Part shown: piece after piece, positions 1 through 7,910 of the stretch
How the letters are laid out: each line of letters opens with the position of its first letter
Position numbering within the stretch: position 1 is the first letter of the stretch
Source: Epulopiscium sp. Nele67-Bin004
GTDB lineage: Bacteria > Bacillota_A > Clostridia > Lachnospirales > Cellulosilyticaceae
Length of the DNA stretch: 14,717 nucleotides
Assembly: GCA_002007315.1 (NCBI GenBank)
Contig: LNZQ01000076.1
Span: 1-14,717 of the forward strand
Direction: 5' to 3'
Notes under the pieces: model-generated
Databases searched by the model: none
Seen by the model: the letters and a program-made list of their open reading frames with translations, nothing else
Told to the model about the DNA's origin: nothing
Program-made: the position numbers and the translations under genes

Positions 1-1295
1 CAAACACACATGGGATGGGCGCTGGATCACAAAATACCTGCAGCGGAGTTTAAACAGAGAGGTCCGTACAATGAAAACAGTTCATACGTTTTTAACTTCC
101 TCAGACTACCCCTATATCACTGTGACATCATTAAGGCACAAATATATCTAATTATTAAATGTTCATTTCACATTAGGCTTCTAAAGCTTATTTTGCTTCA
201 TTCATTCAAACTTTTATTTTAGACTCAGGGTCCAAATGAACTTTGGAATAATTAAAAATAAATATCAAATATGTTACAAAGCGATAAGAGTGTTCAACTT
301 TGACATTTTGAATTCCAAAAAGGAAAACGCTTTAGTGCTTCCTTCATTCTCTGCAGCGGACGGTTTAAGAAGCTCACACAGATAAATCATTCTTATAAAA
401 ATCGTCAAATAAATTTAATGAGGTTTGTCGCTCTGTGAACTGGCTTTCCCTCCTCAGAAACTCTCTCATGATCCACGCTCTGAGCCCCACGGGATCTTTA
501 ATGAAGGGTGATGTCATTCTCTAAGAGAACTGATTGATCTAATAGGTCAGGTCATAATCACTGATCTCTTATCTGGAACATAACCTGCTCCGGAGCAGGT
601 TAGGCATTCAGCATAAGTTACCACGATGATATAAAAGAGATAATCCACCTTCGTAGGACTGAAAACCCAGAGTTAAACCTGAAGTTACCTTGTCTAATCT
701 TACCTTACCATATTATAAAAAATTGAACAACCAGTCAACCCAATAATTTTCAAGGAGGGCCCTCTTCTCAGAGGCAGCTCATCTTGCAATACACCAGTCC
801 AAGAGGCAATAAGTTTTTAATGACTGAGAGATCCATCATTCATGAGGAAAAACAACAGCCAACACACACAACCAAAGAGGAGAGACGGGCGAAGCAAACA
901 AATCCAAACTAAAATAAATCTCAAAGGAGCTGTTGCTCACTGTTGCTGCTGAAATAACACACAGACACGTAGCCATGCTTTATCTGAAATACATTTAGCG
1001 AGAATGCAATCTGAAAGTATCTCAATCAAACTCGGTTCTCATTTCAAGAACATTTATACAGCAAAGCATCTGGGTAAACAGGAAGTTCTCATCAGCTTTC
1101 AGCAGGTGAAAAATAGGACATGCGAGTAAAAAGAGAAGAGGAAGAGAAGTTAGATTTCAGCACCTGGGTGGAATCAGAAACCTCACAGACGACCACAACC
1201 ACAAAAAGACACTTAATTAAAGACTTGGCCTGATAAACAGGAAGAGACAGATCATAGACACTGAAGAGGTGAAAGATTTATGAGCTGGGACTCAC
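1..1295 (-). other. Vertebrate intron sequence (WNK gene, intron 1)
   Basis: About 1.3 kb with no credible bacterial gene. Base composition is mixed, and there are no Shine-Dalgarno/ORF pairs and no long open frames apart from a spurious 70-codon one near the left end. Read on the minus strand it follows directly from the GT splice donor at 1295-1294, so it is best explained as the intron after the WNK exon. It holds a 22-bp perfect palindrome (listed separately) that looks like part of a dispersed eukaryotic repeat. I see nothing else that I can name. Confidence in eukaryotic origin is high; the species is not determined. Confidence 0.8.
581..602. repeat. 22-bp perfect palindrome in vertebrate intron
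   Basis: The 11-base arm TAACCTGCTCC is followed at once by its exact reverse complement. The flanks continue as an imperfect inverted repeat (GAACA before, GGCATTC after). Palindromes of this kind occur in short non-autonomous DNA transposons of fish genomes. From memory the sequence resembles such a dispersed element, but I cannot name the family. Confidence 0.5.
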
Positions 1296-1637
1296 CTGGA
1301 GTTCACACCACGCCACCTCCACAGTAGTCTCAGTATCCAGGCCCTTGTAGACCGTCTTGAAGGACCCTCTTCCGAGCTCAATGTCAAATTTGAGGAATCT
1401 TCCTCCTGGAGATGTAGAGACGGCTTTCATTTCTGCCTCCTCCTCGTTCTCCTCACTGGCTGCCTTGATAGCAGCTTTGCCAGCATCACTGCACGTAAGA
1501 TTTAATGCATCTCCACCTTTCTCCTTCTCCTCATCGGCACTGGCGCTCTCGGTTGCACTGTCCTTTTGGCCGCCTTGACTTTCAGTGCTGGAACCTTCCT
1601 GTATCCCACAACTAGTTCCCCGCGTCCTGTCCACTAT

Positions 1638-1640
<3 letters not shown>
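1296..1640 (-). CDS. wnk1: WNK-family kinase, 3' part of exon 1 (vertebrate, WNK1-like; 5' side cut by the junction)
   Basis: WNK kinases are cytosolic Ser/Thr kinases that sense chloride and osmotic stress and activate SPAK/OSR1 to regulate cation-chloride cotransport. Read on the minus strand, an acidic low-complexity stretch leads into the start of the kinase domain: [20 protein letters not shown], then [16 protein letters not shown]. Two WNK hallmarks are visible. The usual β3-strand catalytic lysine is replaced by Cys (VAWCELQ), and a lysine sits in the glycine-rich loop (GRGSFK). The Ser in GRGSF and the TTVEV match my memory of WNK1 better than WNK2 or WNK3, which have GRGAF and TWVEV. 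Coding ends at CAG (1298-1296), directly followed by donor GTGAG, where WNK exon 1 normally ends. The ORF continues as VSPSS only by intron read-through. The upstream end is lost at the join near 1640. Paralogue assignment is tentative. Confidence 0.85.
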
Positions 1641-3354
<1,714 letters not shown>

Positions 3355-3356
3355 CG

Positions 3357-3390
3357 AAAAAGGGGACGCTTTGTGTGCGTCCCTTTTTTA
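3357..3390 (+). terminator. Intrinsic terminator of eno
   Basis: Stem GGGACGC (3363-3369), 7-base loop, GCGTCCC (3377-3383), then a run of T. The A run before the stem pairs with the T run and lengthens it, so it could also work from the minus strand. It starts two bases after the eno stop. The stem is nearly the same as those behind the NlpC/P60 gene and valS. Confidence 0.9.
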
Positions 3391-3476
3391 TATGGATTGA
3401 TTTTGAACTTTCCACTTTTTAAAGAGATAGTGATTTTGTTATAAATCAAACTTTATTATTATATCTAATTGTGTAA

Positions 3477-3495
3477 AGAGCTGTCTTTTAGCTCT
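3477..3495 (-). terminator. Probable terminator of the minus-strand coiled-coil gene
   Basis: On the minus strand, AGAGCT, a 7-base loop and AGCTCT are followed by a short TTT. The hairpin overlaps the TAG stop at 3496-3494. The T tract is weak. The stem matches that of the terminator at 9011-9041. Confidence 0.5.
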
Positions 3496-3917
3496 ATTCA
3501 TAATCATCATCTATTCTTTTACGCAAATCTCTACAGCGTTGTTTCCACTGTCTGTTTTCGTTGTTAACTTCCAAATTACGTTTTTTGAGTTCGGAGTTTT
3601 GCTTTTCTAGTGCATCAATTTGTTCTTTAAGTTTAAGGGTTTCATTTTCATAGCGATAATTGCGATGGTCTATTGCAAGTGCATCGGCTATTATTTCTTG
3701 CATCAAATTTATAGTTGTTTCAGTTTCGGTTTCGATATTATCCAAAGTAGAAATTACTGAATTTAATAAACCGTCTACCTCATCATAAGAAGTCGTTTTT
3801 GCGGGGGGGGGGGGGTAGAACATTGTCTTTAAAATTTATAACTTCTGTTTTTGAATTTCGTATTATAGCTACATAATTATCTAAATTATGTTTTGATAGT
3901 TGGATTATTTTTCTCAT
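3494..3917 (-). pseudogene. Small coiled-coil protein gene, split into two frames by a 13-G tract (possibly phase-variable)
   Basis: The family is not recognised. On the minus strand ATG 3917 opens MRKIIQLSKHNLDNYVAII and continues to KDNVLPPPP. It enters a run of 13 C (3815-3803), then leaves frame as RKNDFL and stops at 3783 (44 aa). In another frame a long open stretch runs from the tract to the stop at 3494. It encodes about 102 residues: AKTTSYDEVDGLLNSVISTL, an acidic helix, then a classic coiled coil (LKLKEQIDALEKQNSELKKR) and a basic tail (RQWKQRCRDLRKRIDDDYE). With 12 or 15 C the two halves join into a protein of about 140 aa; with 13 (as here) or 14 they do not. The downstream half also has an ATG at 3823 just before the tract, but without a clear ribosome site. 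AAGGAG (3939-3934) lies 16 bases from ATG 3917, a long spacing. Either the tract switches expression or its length is miscalled. Confidence 0.65.
3803..3815. repeat. 13-base homopolymeric G:C tract inside a coding region
   Basis: Thirteen consecutive G on the plus strand, encoding a Pro run on the minus strand, in otherwise AT-rich DNA. Tracts of this length slip readily during replication and are typical phase-variation switches. They are also prone to sequencing error. Confidence 0.85.
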
Positions 3918-3965
3918 ATTAGTATTTTTATCGCTCCTTAGAATTTAGATTAGTTGTATATATAT

Positions 3966-3994
3966 ATTATAACATGATAAAAGGGACGCCACAA
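3966..3994 (-). promoter_or_regulatory. Promoter of the coiled-coil gene (extended -10)
   Basis: On the minus strand a perfect extended -10, TGTTATAAT, ends at 3966. A weak -35, TTGTGG, lies 17 bases upstream (3994-3989). Transcription should begin near 3959, about 40 bases before ATG 3917. The -35 falls in the loop of the preceding NlpC/P60 terminator. Confidence 0.6.
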
Positions 3995-4002
3995 GACGCC
4001 CC
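3979..4002 (-). terminator. Intrinsic terminator of the NlpC/P60 gene
   Basis: On the minus strand, GGGGCGTC (4002-3995), loop TTGT, and GGCGTCCC (3990-3983) form an 8-bp stem with two G-T pairs, followed by TTTT. It begins four bases after the TAG stop. It is almost identical to the hairpin after valS. Confidence 0.85.
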
Positions 4003-4006
4003 TAGT

Positions 4007-4693
4007 CTAATACATTACACGTATACCTTTTACATAATTTTGAGAATAATAAGAGTTGTTTAAACTGCTTACCATAACTCCGTTTGTGCTATCTGAATGA
4101 ATAAAATTATCATCATCTATATAAATACCTACATGTGATATTCCACCATTGTTACTTGTGTCAAAAAACACTAAGTCACCAGTTTGTAGTTCGTTTTTTG
4201 ATATAGTTGGACCGTCTTTAGCTTGTTGATATGACACACGACTTATGTCTATATCAAATGCATCATACACTTGTTGTGTAAATCCAGAACAGTCTACGCC
4301 GTTATTAAGATTTGTGCCACCCCATACATAAGGTGTACCAAGAAAATTTAGTGAGTAATCTATTATTTCTTGTCCATTAACTGCAACAACAGGAATTTTA
4401 TCAGCAAATTTTACATCTACATAGCTACTAGAAATCCAAGCTGTATTGTTGCCATATGATATTTGATACCAGTCATCATATCTGCCCAATACTTGTACGT
4501 TTGTATTTCCTAGTTTTGTGATTACATCAGAACTTAAATCAGGTTGAGTTCTAATATTTACAGATGACGCCGAAATCGTGCCAGATAAGCCTATAGATTG
4601 TGCAAATAAACGTGTATTTTCAGTTGCATGTACTTCTGTTACGCTTCCCATTAACGATACGCCAACACCTATAATAAATAATATTCGTTTCAT
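4007..4693 (-). CDS. Secreted SH3b-NlpC/P60 peptidoglycan endopeptidase
   Basis: Cell-wall hydrolase expected to cut stem-peptide bonds in peptidoglycan outside the membrane. It has 228 residues from ATG 4693, with AAGGAG upstream. An in-frame ATG ten codons earlier has no ribosome site and would bury the signal peptide. Order: Sec signal peptide 1-24 (MKR, hydrophobic core, cleavage probably after VHA); bacterial SH3 domain about 38-94 (SASSVNIRTQPDLSSDVITK pattern, ending in WISSSYVDV); NlpC/P60 domain about 105-227. The catalytic residues are visible: Cys135 in GVDCSGF, His187 in GISHVGIY and His199 in NFIHS. The YVWGG before the Cys and the TGDLVFF are also typical. It follows trmL on the same strand with a 95-base gap that has no strong promoter, and it ends in a clear terminator. 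A role in wall remodelling, growth or daughter-cell release is inferred. The class is confident, the exact bond cut is not. Confidence 0.93.
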   Translation of the reverse strand: MKRILFIIGVGVSLMGSVTEVHATENTRLFAQSIGLSGTISASSVNIRTQPDLSSDVITKLGNTNVQVLGRYDDWYQISYGNNTAWISSSYVDVKFADKIPVVAVNGQEIIDYSLNFLGTPYVWGGTNLNNGVDCSGFTQQVYDAFDIDISRVSYQQAKDGPTISKNELQTGDLVFFDTSNNGGISHVGIYIDDDNFIHSDSTNGVMVSSLNNSYYSQNYVKGIRVMY

Positions 4694-4788
4694 TTTGTTT
4701 TTTGTCTCCTTGAATAAAGTCATTTTAAAACACTTTATAATTATGATGTGTTTTTTTTGATTTTATACAATTAGGACAAAATTATTTT

Positions 4789-5277
4789 TTACCAACTATG
4801 TCTATGAAGTTGTCCTGCTGATTCTAAAGTGTCAAAATTTTGTTGGCGTAAAGCTTCATAAACTACGATAGATACTGAATTTGACAAGTTAAGCGAACGA
4901 ATATTTTCTTTCATTGGTATACGGATACAATTATTTTTGTTTTCAAGCAAAAGTTCTTCGGGGATACCCGCACTTTCTTTTCCGAACATAACGAACGCAT
5001 CTTTTTCGTATTTGACGTCACAATAAGTCTGTTTAGATTTTGTTGTAGCCATATAAATTTTTGGATTAGAATTTTTTGTAACAAAATCATCGAAATTTTT
5101 ATATATTGTAATATCTAGTAATTCCCAATAATCAAGTCCTGCTCGTCTAATACTTTTTTCATCTAACTTGAACCCCATAGGCTCGATTAGATGAAGCCTA
5201 GCCCCTGTAGCCACACAAGTTCTGGCAATATTTCCAGTATTTTGTGGTATCTCTGGCTCTAATAAAACTATATTCAT
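4789..5277 (-). CDS. trmL: tRNA (cytidine/uridine-34 2'-O)-methyltransferase TrmL
   Basis: SPOUT-class methyltransferase that uses SAM to methylate the 2'-OH of wobble nucleotide 34 in certain leucine tRNAs. It has 162 residues, a normal length. The three family motifs are present: PEIPQNTGNIART (8-20); FGKESAGIPEELL (98-110), which forms part of the trefoil-knot cofactor site; and IPMKENIRSLNLSNSVSIVV (120-139). The start is ATG 5277, with AGAGGTG just upstream. No clear terminator follows, so transcription may run into the NlpC/P60 gene downstream. It is divergent from the transglutaminase-like gene, with overlapping promoters. An older annotation for this family is CspR/YibK rRNA methylase. 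Confidence 0.94.
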   Translation of the reverse strand: MNIVLLEPEIPQNTGNIARTCVATGARLHLIEPMGFKLDEKSIRRAGLDYWELLDITIYKNFDDFVTKNSNPKIYMATTKSKQTYCDVKYEKDAFVMFGKESAGIPEELLLENKNNCIRIPMKENIRSLNLSNSVSIVVYEALRQQNFDTLESAGQLHRHSW

Positions 5278-5280
5278 ATA

Positions 5281-5309
5281 TTCACCTCTTCTTAATATTG
5301 TGATATAAT
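5281..5309 (+). promoter_or_regulatory. Promoter of the transglutaminase-like gene
   Basis: -35 TTCACC (5281-5286), 17-base spacer, -10 TATAAT (5304-5309), with the extended -10 TG at 5301-5302. Start of transcription is expected near 5316, about 26 bases before ATG 5342. Confidence 0.75.
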
Positions 5310-5316
5310 TATAACA
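5308..5316 (-). promoter_or_regulatory. Extended -10 promoter of trmL
   Basis: On the minus strand TGTTATAAT (5316-5308) is a perfect extended -10 without a good -35. Its -10 hexamer (5313-5308) overlaps that of the divergent promoter by two bases. Start of transcription is expected near 5301, about 24 bases before the trmL ATG. Confidence 0.65.
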
Positions 5317-5341
5317 CGCTATGCCGTTTGGAGGGAAGACG

Positions 5342-6715
5342 ATGAAAGCATTTATTAAAACTGTTATTTTAGCTGTAATAGTTGGATACGTACTAAATTT
5401 TGGACTTCACTTATATTTTGGTAATAACTTAGCGAAATTAACCCCAGATATTTTTAAAGATAACGAGATAGGTACAGTTAAAGTTGATGCTGAACCTAGC
5501 AAAGATGTAATAGTACTTGATACGTCGTATAAAGAACGTTTTTATATTGATGAAGGTGTTCAATATGGTGACGTTAAAATACTACAAGATACTACGATAA
5601 AATACCTTTCTCGTGATGGAAGTCCTGCAACAAAACTATCTGCAGATATGATAATTACTCTCCCAGGCAAATATTATGTAACTATACTTGACATTGATAA
5701 AACATATGTAGTAGGTTTTGAGGTGTTAGGTGTGCACAAAACCGAATGGGAAATCAAAGATTTGGACGATATGGAAGAAGTATTAAAATATGCCATGACA
5801 AATTTGTTAGATAAAGTAACGATGACGATTGGAAATAGATATACTGACCTTGACCCAATAAATGAACTTATATTTGAAGATGTAAATTATCTACTAGAAA
5901 ATTATCCTATGCTTGCACTATACAATTATCAAATATCTATTAATTCAGCATTTGATACAAAAATTGAAGTATCTTTTGTTTATTCGGATATAACCGAAAA
6001 ACATCAAGACGCTTGGTATGCAATTCATAGACAACTACTTAATACACTATTTGATGAAACTATGGTTGATTATGAGAGGCAATATGCAACAGTTGATCAT
6101 ATTATTGAAACAGTGTCGTATGACCCAGCAGGGCGACTTGGCATAGATTTTGTTGACCCGATCAGTCATACACTGTATGCTGCTGCAATAGAAAATCTGG
6201 CGGTATGTGATGGATATTCAAAAATGGTGATGTATGTACTAAATAGTGTTGGTGTGCCAACATATTTTGTGCAAGGAGATGCAGATGGGGTAGCCCATGC
6301 TTGGAATATGGTTGAAATTGATGGTCGCATGTATCATATGGATATAACTTGGTCAGACCGTGACGAATATCATATAGGTGGATTTTTGGATTATTTTAAT
6401 GAAACAGACAGTTATATGAGTGAAACGCATGTTTGGGATAAAATGAAATATCCTGTTGCTGGCTCAACAAAACACAATTTCTTGGCGTTAGACCTTGGGA
6501 TTGAAGATTTATATTTTGCAAACACACTAGATGAAGTTTTTAGTGCTCTAAATTTTGTTTCGGAGCGAGCACAAACAGAGTTTAGTATTGTGCTTGAAAT
6601 ATCACTTAATCAAACAGCAACACTTGAACAGATATCGGCAACATTAAATGCGGGATTAAATTATACTGACATTAAAAAAGGAGCTTATACAATATTAAAT
6701 ATTTCGCTTATGTAA
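5342..6715 (+). CDS. Membrane-anchored transglutaminase-like cysteine protease-fold protein
   Basis: It has 457 residues. ATG 5342 is chosen because GGAGGG (5330-5335) lies 6 bases before it; the in-frame ATG at 5321 lies upstream of that site. The N-terminus has a hydrophobic segment at about 5-25 (IKTVILAVIVGYVLNFGLHL) with no obvious cleavage site, so it is probably a membrane anchor with the rest outside. Residues 45-260 are mixed β/α, with no family I recognise. The transglutaminase-like core lies at about 275-345, with all three catalytic residues: Cys289 in AVCDGYS, His319 in VAHAWNMVEIDG and Asp334 in YHMDITWSD. Clostridial proteins of this type are thought to be proteases, peptidases or wall-modifying enzymes; whether it cross-links or cleaves is not known. 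The tail (380-457) contains NQTATLEQISATLNAGLNYT, unidentified. It stands alone between its own promoter and terminator. Confidence 0.85.
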   Translation: MKAFIKTVILAVIVGYVLNFGLHLYFGNNLAKLTPDIFKDNEIGTVKVDAEPSKDVIVLDTSYKERFYIDEGVQYGDVKILQDTTIKYLSRDGSPATKLSADMIITLPGKYYVTILDIDKTYVVGFEVLGVHKTEWEIKDLDDMEEVLKYAMTNLLDKVTMTIGNRYTDLDPINELIFEDVNYLLENYPMLALYNYQISINSAFDTKIEVSFVYSDITEKHQDAWYAIHRQLLNTLFDETMVDYERQYATVDHIIETVSYDPAGRLGIDFVDPISHTLYAAAIENLAVCDGYSKMVMYVLNSVGVPTYFVQGDADGVAHAWNMVEIDGRMYHMDITWSDRDEYHIGGFLDYFNETDSYMSETHVWDKMKYPVAGSTKHNFLALDLGIEDLYFANTLDEVFSALNFVSERAQTEFSIVLEISLNQTATLEQISATLNAGLNYTDIKKGAYTILNISLM

Positions 6716-6750
6716 GGGGATTGGTCTTAAAAAGACCAGTTCCCTTTTTC
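6715..6750 (+). terminator. Intrinsic terminator of the transglutaminase-like gene
   Basis: A stem of about 13 bp with two G-T pairs (arm GGGGATTGGTCTT, returning as AAGACCAGTTCCC) is followed by TTTTT. The stop codon of the converging minus-strand gene (6727-6729) lies in the top of this hairpin. In the minus direction there is no T run, so it serves mainly the plus strand. Confidence 0.85.
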
Positions 6751-6921
6751 ATTGCAAAATGGACAAGTAATTTCGTCACTAGACTTTTGACTCAAGTCTA
6801 AAACGGAATTATCACTATGCATAGCACTGCTAGAAAAGCTGTCAGTGTTTATTGCATTTGCTAAATATTCTGGTCCACATAAGTCGTACCCACAGTTGTT
6901 ACATCTAAGATAATTCTTCAT
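6727..6921 (-). CDS. Zinc-ribbon-like miniprotein (hypothetical)
   Basis: 64 residues, not a family I can name. It has two cysteine pairs: CNNCGYDLC near the N-terminus (C7, C10, and C15 as a possible spare) and CPFC near the C-terminus (53-56). The linker is Ser/Asp/Asn-rich. Two CxxC knuckles at the ends of a short chain suggest a single zinc site. The gene is supported by AGGAG seven bases before ATG 6921 and by converging layout with a shared hairpin downstream. It is cytosolic, with no signal or TM segment. Zinc binding is inferred from the spacing only. Confidence 0.65.
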   Translation of the reverse strand: MKNYLRCNNCGYDLCGPEYLANAINTDSFSSSAMHSDNSVLDLSQKSSDEITCPFCNEKGNWSF

Positions 6922-7008
6922 AATTCAACTCCTATTAATATGTTATATACTAATTATTGACAAAAAAACCAACTTATACACAAAAAAATATAAAATGGGT
7001 TAATTTGG

Positions 7009-7014
7009 TAGAAT
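7009..7014 (+). promoter_or_regulatory. Extended -10 promoter of the lipoprotein gene
   Basis: TAGAAT (7009-7014) is preceded by TGG, giving an extended -10 (TGnTAnAAT). No good -35 lies 17 bases upstream. A consensus TTGACA at 6957-6962 is too far away to pair with it. Start of transcription is near 7021, about 50 bases before ATG 7070. Confidence 0.5.
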
Positions 7015-7069
7015 AGAAATGTCGATTTATCATATCCTAACAGTATATAAGAAATTAGGAGGAACAGGG

Positions 7070-7765
7070 ATGAAAAATTCAAAACTTAAGTCATCAGCAT
7101 TAGTGTTATCAATTGTAATAGGATCAACGCCAGTTATGGCTTGTACAACTATGCCACGTGCAAATACTAGTAGAAGCAATCAATTTGCGTTAGAAGTGTC
7201 AGCAACAGCAACAGAAGCTACTACAGAAGCAGCAGCAAGTGCTGGGGGGGCAGAAGCAAAACCAGCTGAAAAAACAGAAGCTAAACCAGCCGAAAAGACT
7301 GAAGCTAAGCCAGAAAAAACAGAGGCTAAGCCAGCTGAAAAAACTGAAGCTAAGCCAGAAAAGCCAGCTAAAGTAGAAAAAACAGAAGACAAAGCAGAAA
7401 AACCAGCAGAAAAGCCAGCTAAAAAAGATAAATGTGATAAAAAAGAAGAAGGAAAAGTAGATGCAGAGGCTGCTCCTCAAGGAACATTTACAATAGATAA
7501 TTTTCAAGTTATCCAAAAAGCTTTAGATAAACTTGGAGTTGATGCAGAAGAACTTGAAAAACAAGTTAAAGAAGGAAAAAAACTTGTTCAAGTTTTAGAA
7601 GATGCAGAAATTCCAGTAAATAAATTTAAAAAACAACTTTATAAAGAATATTGCGCTGCTATAAAAGAAGGCGTAAAAGCTGAAAAATTAACTAAAGAAG
7701 AAGCAAAAGTTCTTAAAAAAGCAATCAAAGAAAAAGTGAATGCTTGGATGGCAGAAGAAAAATAG
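7070..7765 (+). CDS. Repeat-rich putative lipoprotein (hypothetical)
   Basis: 231 residues. ATG 7070 is chosen for the AGGAGG 7 bases upstream; the open frame before it lacks a ribosome site. The N-terminus (MKNSKLKSS, then ALVLSIVIGSTPVMAC) looks like a lipoprotein signal with lipobox VMAC and modified Cys25; cleavage by signal peptidase I near that point is the alternative. Residues 45-60 are Ala/Thr-rich. Residues 61-120 are a degenerate repeat of EAKPAEKT and EAKPEKT units, highly charged and probably extended. Residues 138-231 are predicted helical (TIDNFQVIQKALDKLGVDAE to KEKVNAWMAEEK), Lys/Glu-rich, with no recognised domain. The Pro/Lys/Glu linker resembles wall-spanning spacers, so surface display of the C-terminal helices across the peptidoglycan is a reasonable guess. 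The DNA includes a 7-G run (7244-7250). It has its own promoter and terminator. Confidence 0.75.
   Translation: MKNSKLKSSALVLSIVIGSTPVMACTTMPRANTSRSNQFALEVSATATEATTEAAASAGGAEAKPAEKTEAKPAEKTEAKPEKTEAKPAEKTEAKPEKPAKVEKTEDKAEKPAEKPAKKDKCDKKEEGKVDAEAAPQGTFTIDNFQVIQKALDKLGVDAEELEKQVKEGKKLVQVLEDAEIPVNKFKKQLYKEYCAAIKEGVKAEKLTKEEAKVLKKAIKEKVNAWMAEEK
7255..7430 (+). repeat. Degenerate in-frame tandem repeat encoding EAKPAEKT/EAKPEKT
   Basis: Units of 24 and 21 bases (GAAGCTAAACCAGC...GAAAAAACA types) repeat about five times, then break down into KPAEKPA-like variants. Unit lengths are multiples of three, so gain or loss of units keeps the frame. Copies differ mostly at third codon positions. Confidence 0.8.
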
Positions 7766-7776
7766 ACCAAGATTTT

Positions 7777-7808
7777 GGGGAGAAACTTTGGCTGTTTCTC
7801 CTCTTTTT
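7777..7808 (+). terminator. Intrinsic terminator of the lipoprotein gene
   Basis: GGAGAAAC (7779-7786), 7-base loop, GTTTCTCC (7794-7801), then TCTTTTT. It lies 13 bases after the stop. Confidence 0.9.
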
Positions 7809-7874
7809 GGCACGATTTTTAGAAAAAAGACGTTTTATATGCAAATAGGACTATATTTTTTTCTATAAAGTGTG

Positions 7875-7880
7875 TATAAT
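7875..7880 (+). promoter_or_regulatory. -10 element of the rpsA promoter
   Basis: Perfect TATAAT 31 bases before the start codon, just downstream of the previous gene's terminator. The -35 is weak (AT-rich around 7852-7857). The position fits transcription start near 7887. Confidence 0.55.
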
Positions 7881-7910
7881 GTAATAAGAATAATTTAAGG
7901 AGGTTTGATT

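Noticed and set aside
10..222. 70-codon open frame at the left edge
   Set aside because: It lies in vertebrate intron sequence, has no ribosome site, and has low-complexity composition typical of chance frames.
4694..4788. c-di-AMP-type riboswitch ahead of the NlpC/P60 gene
   Set aside because: Such switches often precede wall hydrolases, but the 95-base gap is AT-rich, too short and lacks the conserved helices.
6974..6982. Perfect DnaA box TTATACACA (another at about 13769-13777)
   Set aside because: Only two isolated copies far apart, one inside mfd, in AT-rich DNA. There is no cluster, dnaA/dnaN or AT-rich unwinding region, so there is no case for an origin.
6957..6985. Consensus TTGACA as -35 for the lipoprotein gene
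   Set aside because: No -10 lies 16-18 bases downstream; the plausible -10 (7009) is about 46 bases away.
7180..7516. Long minus-strand frames rich in Ser/Phe/Cys
   Set aside because: They are antisense shadows of the EAKPAEKT repeat gene, with no ribosome site and low-complexity products.
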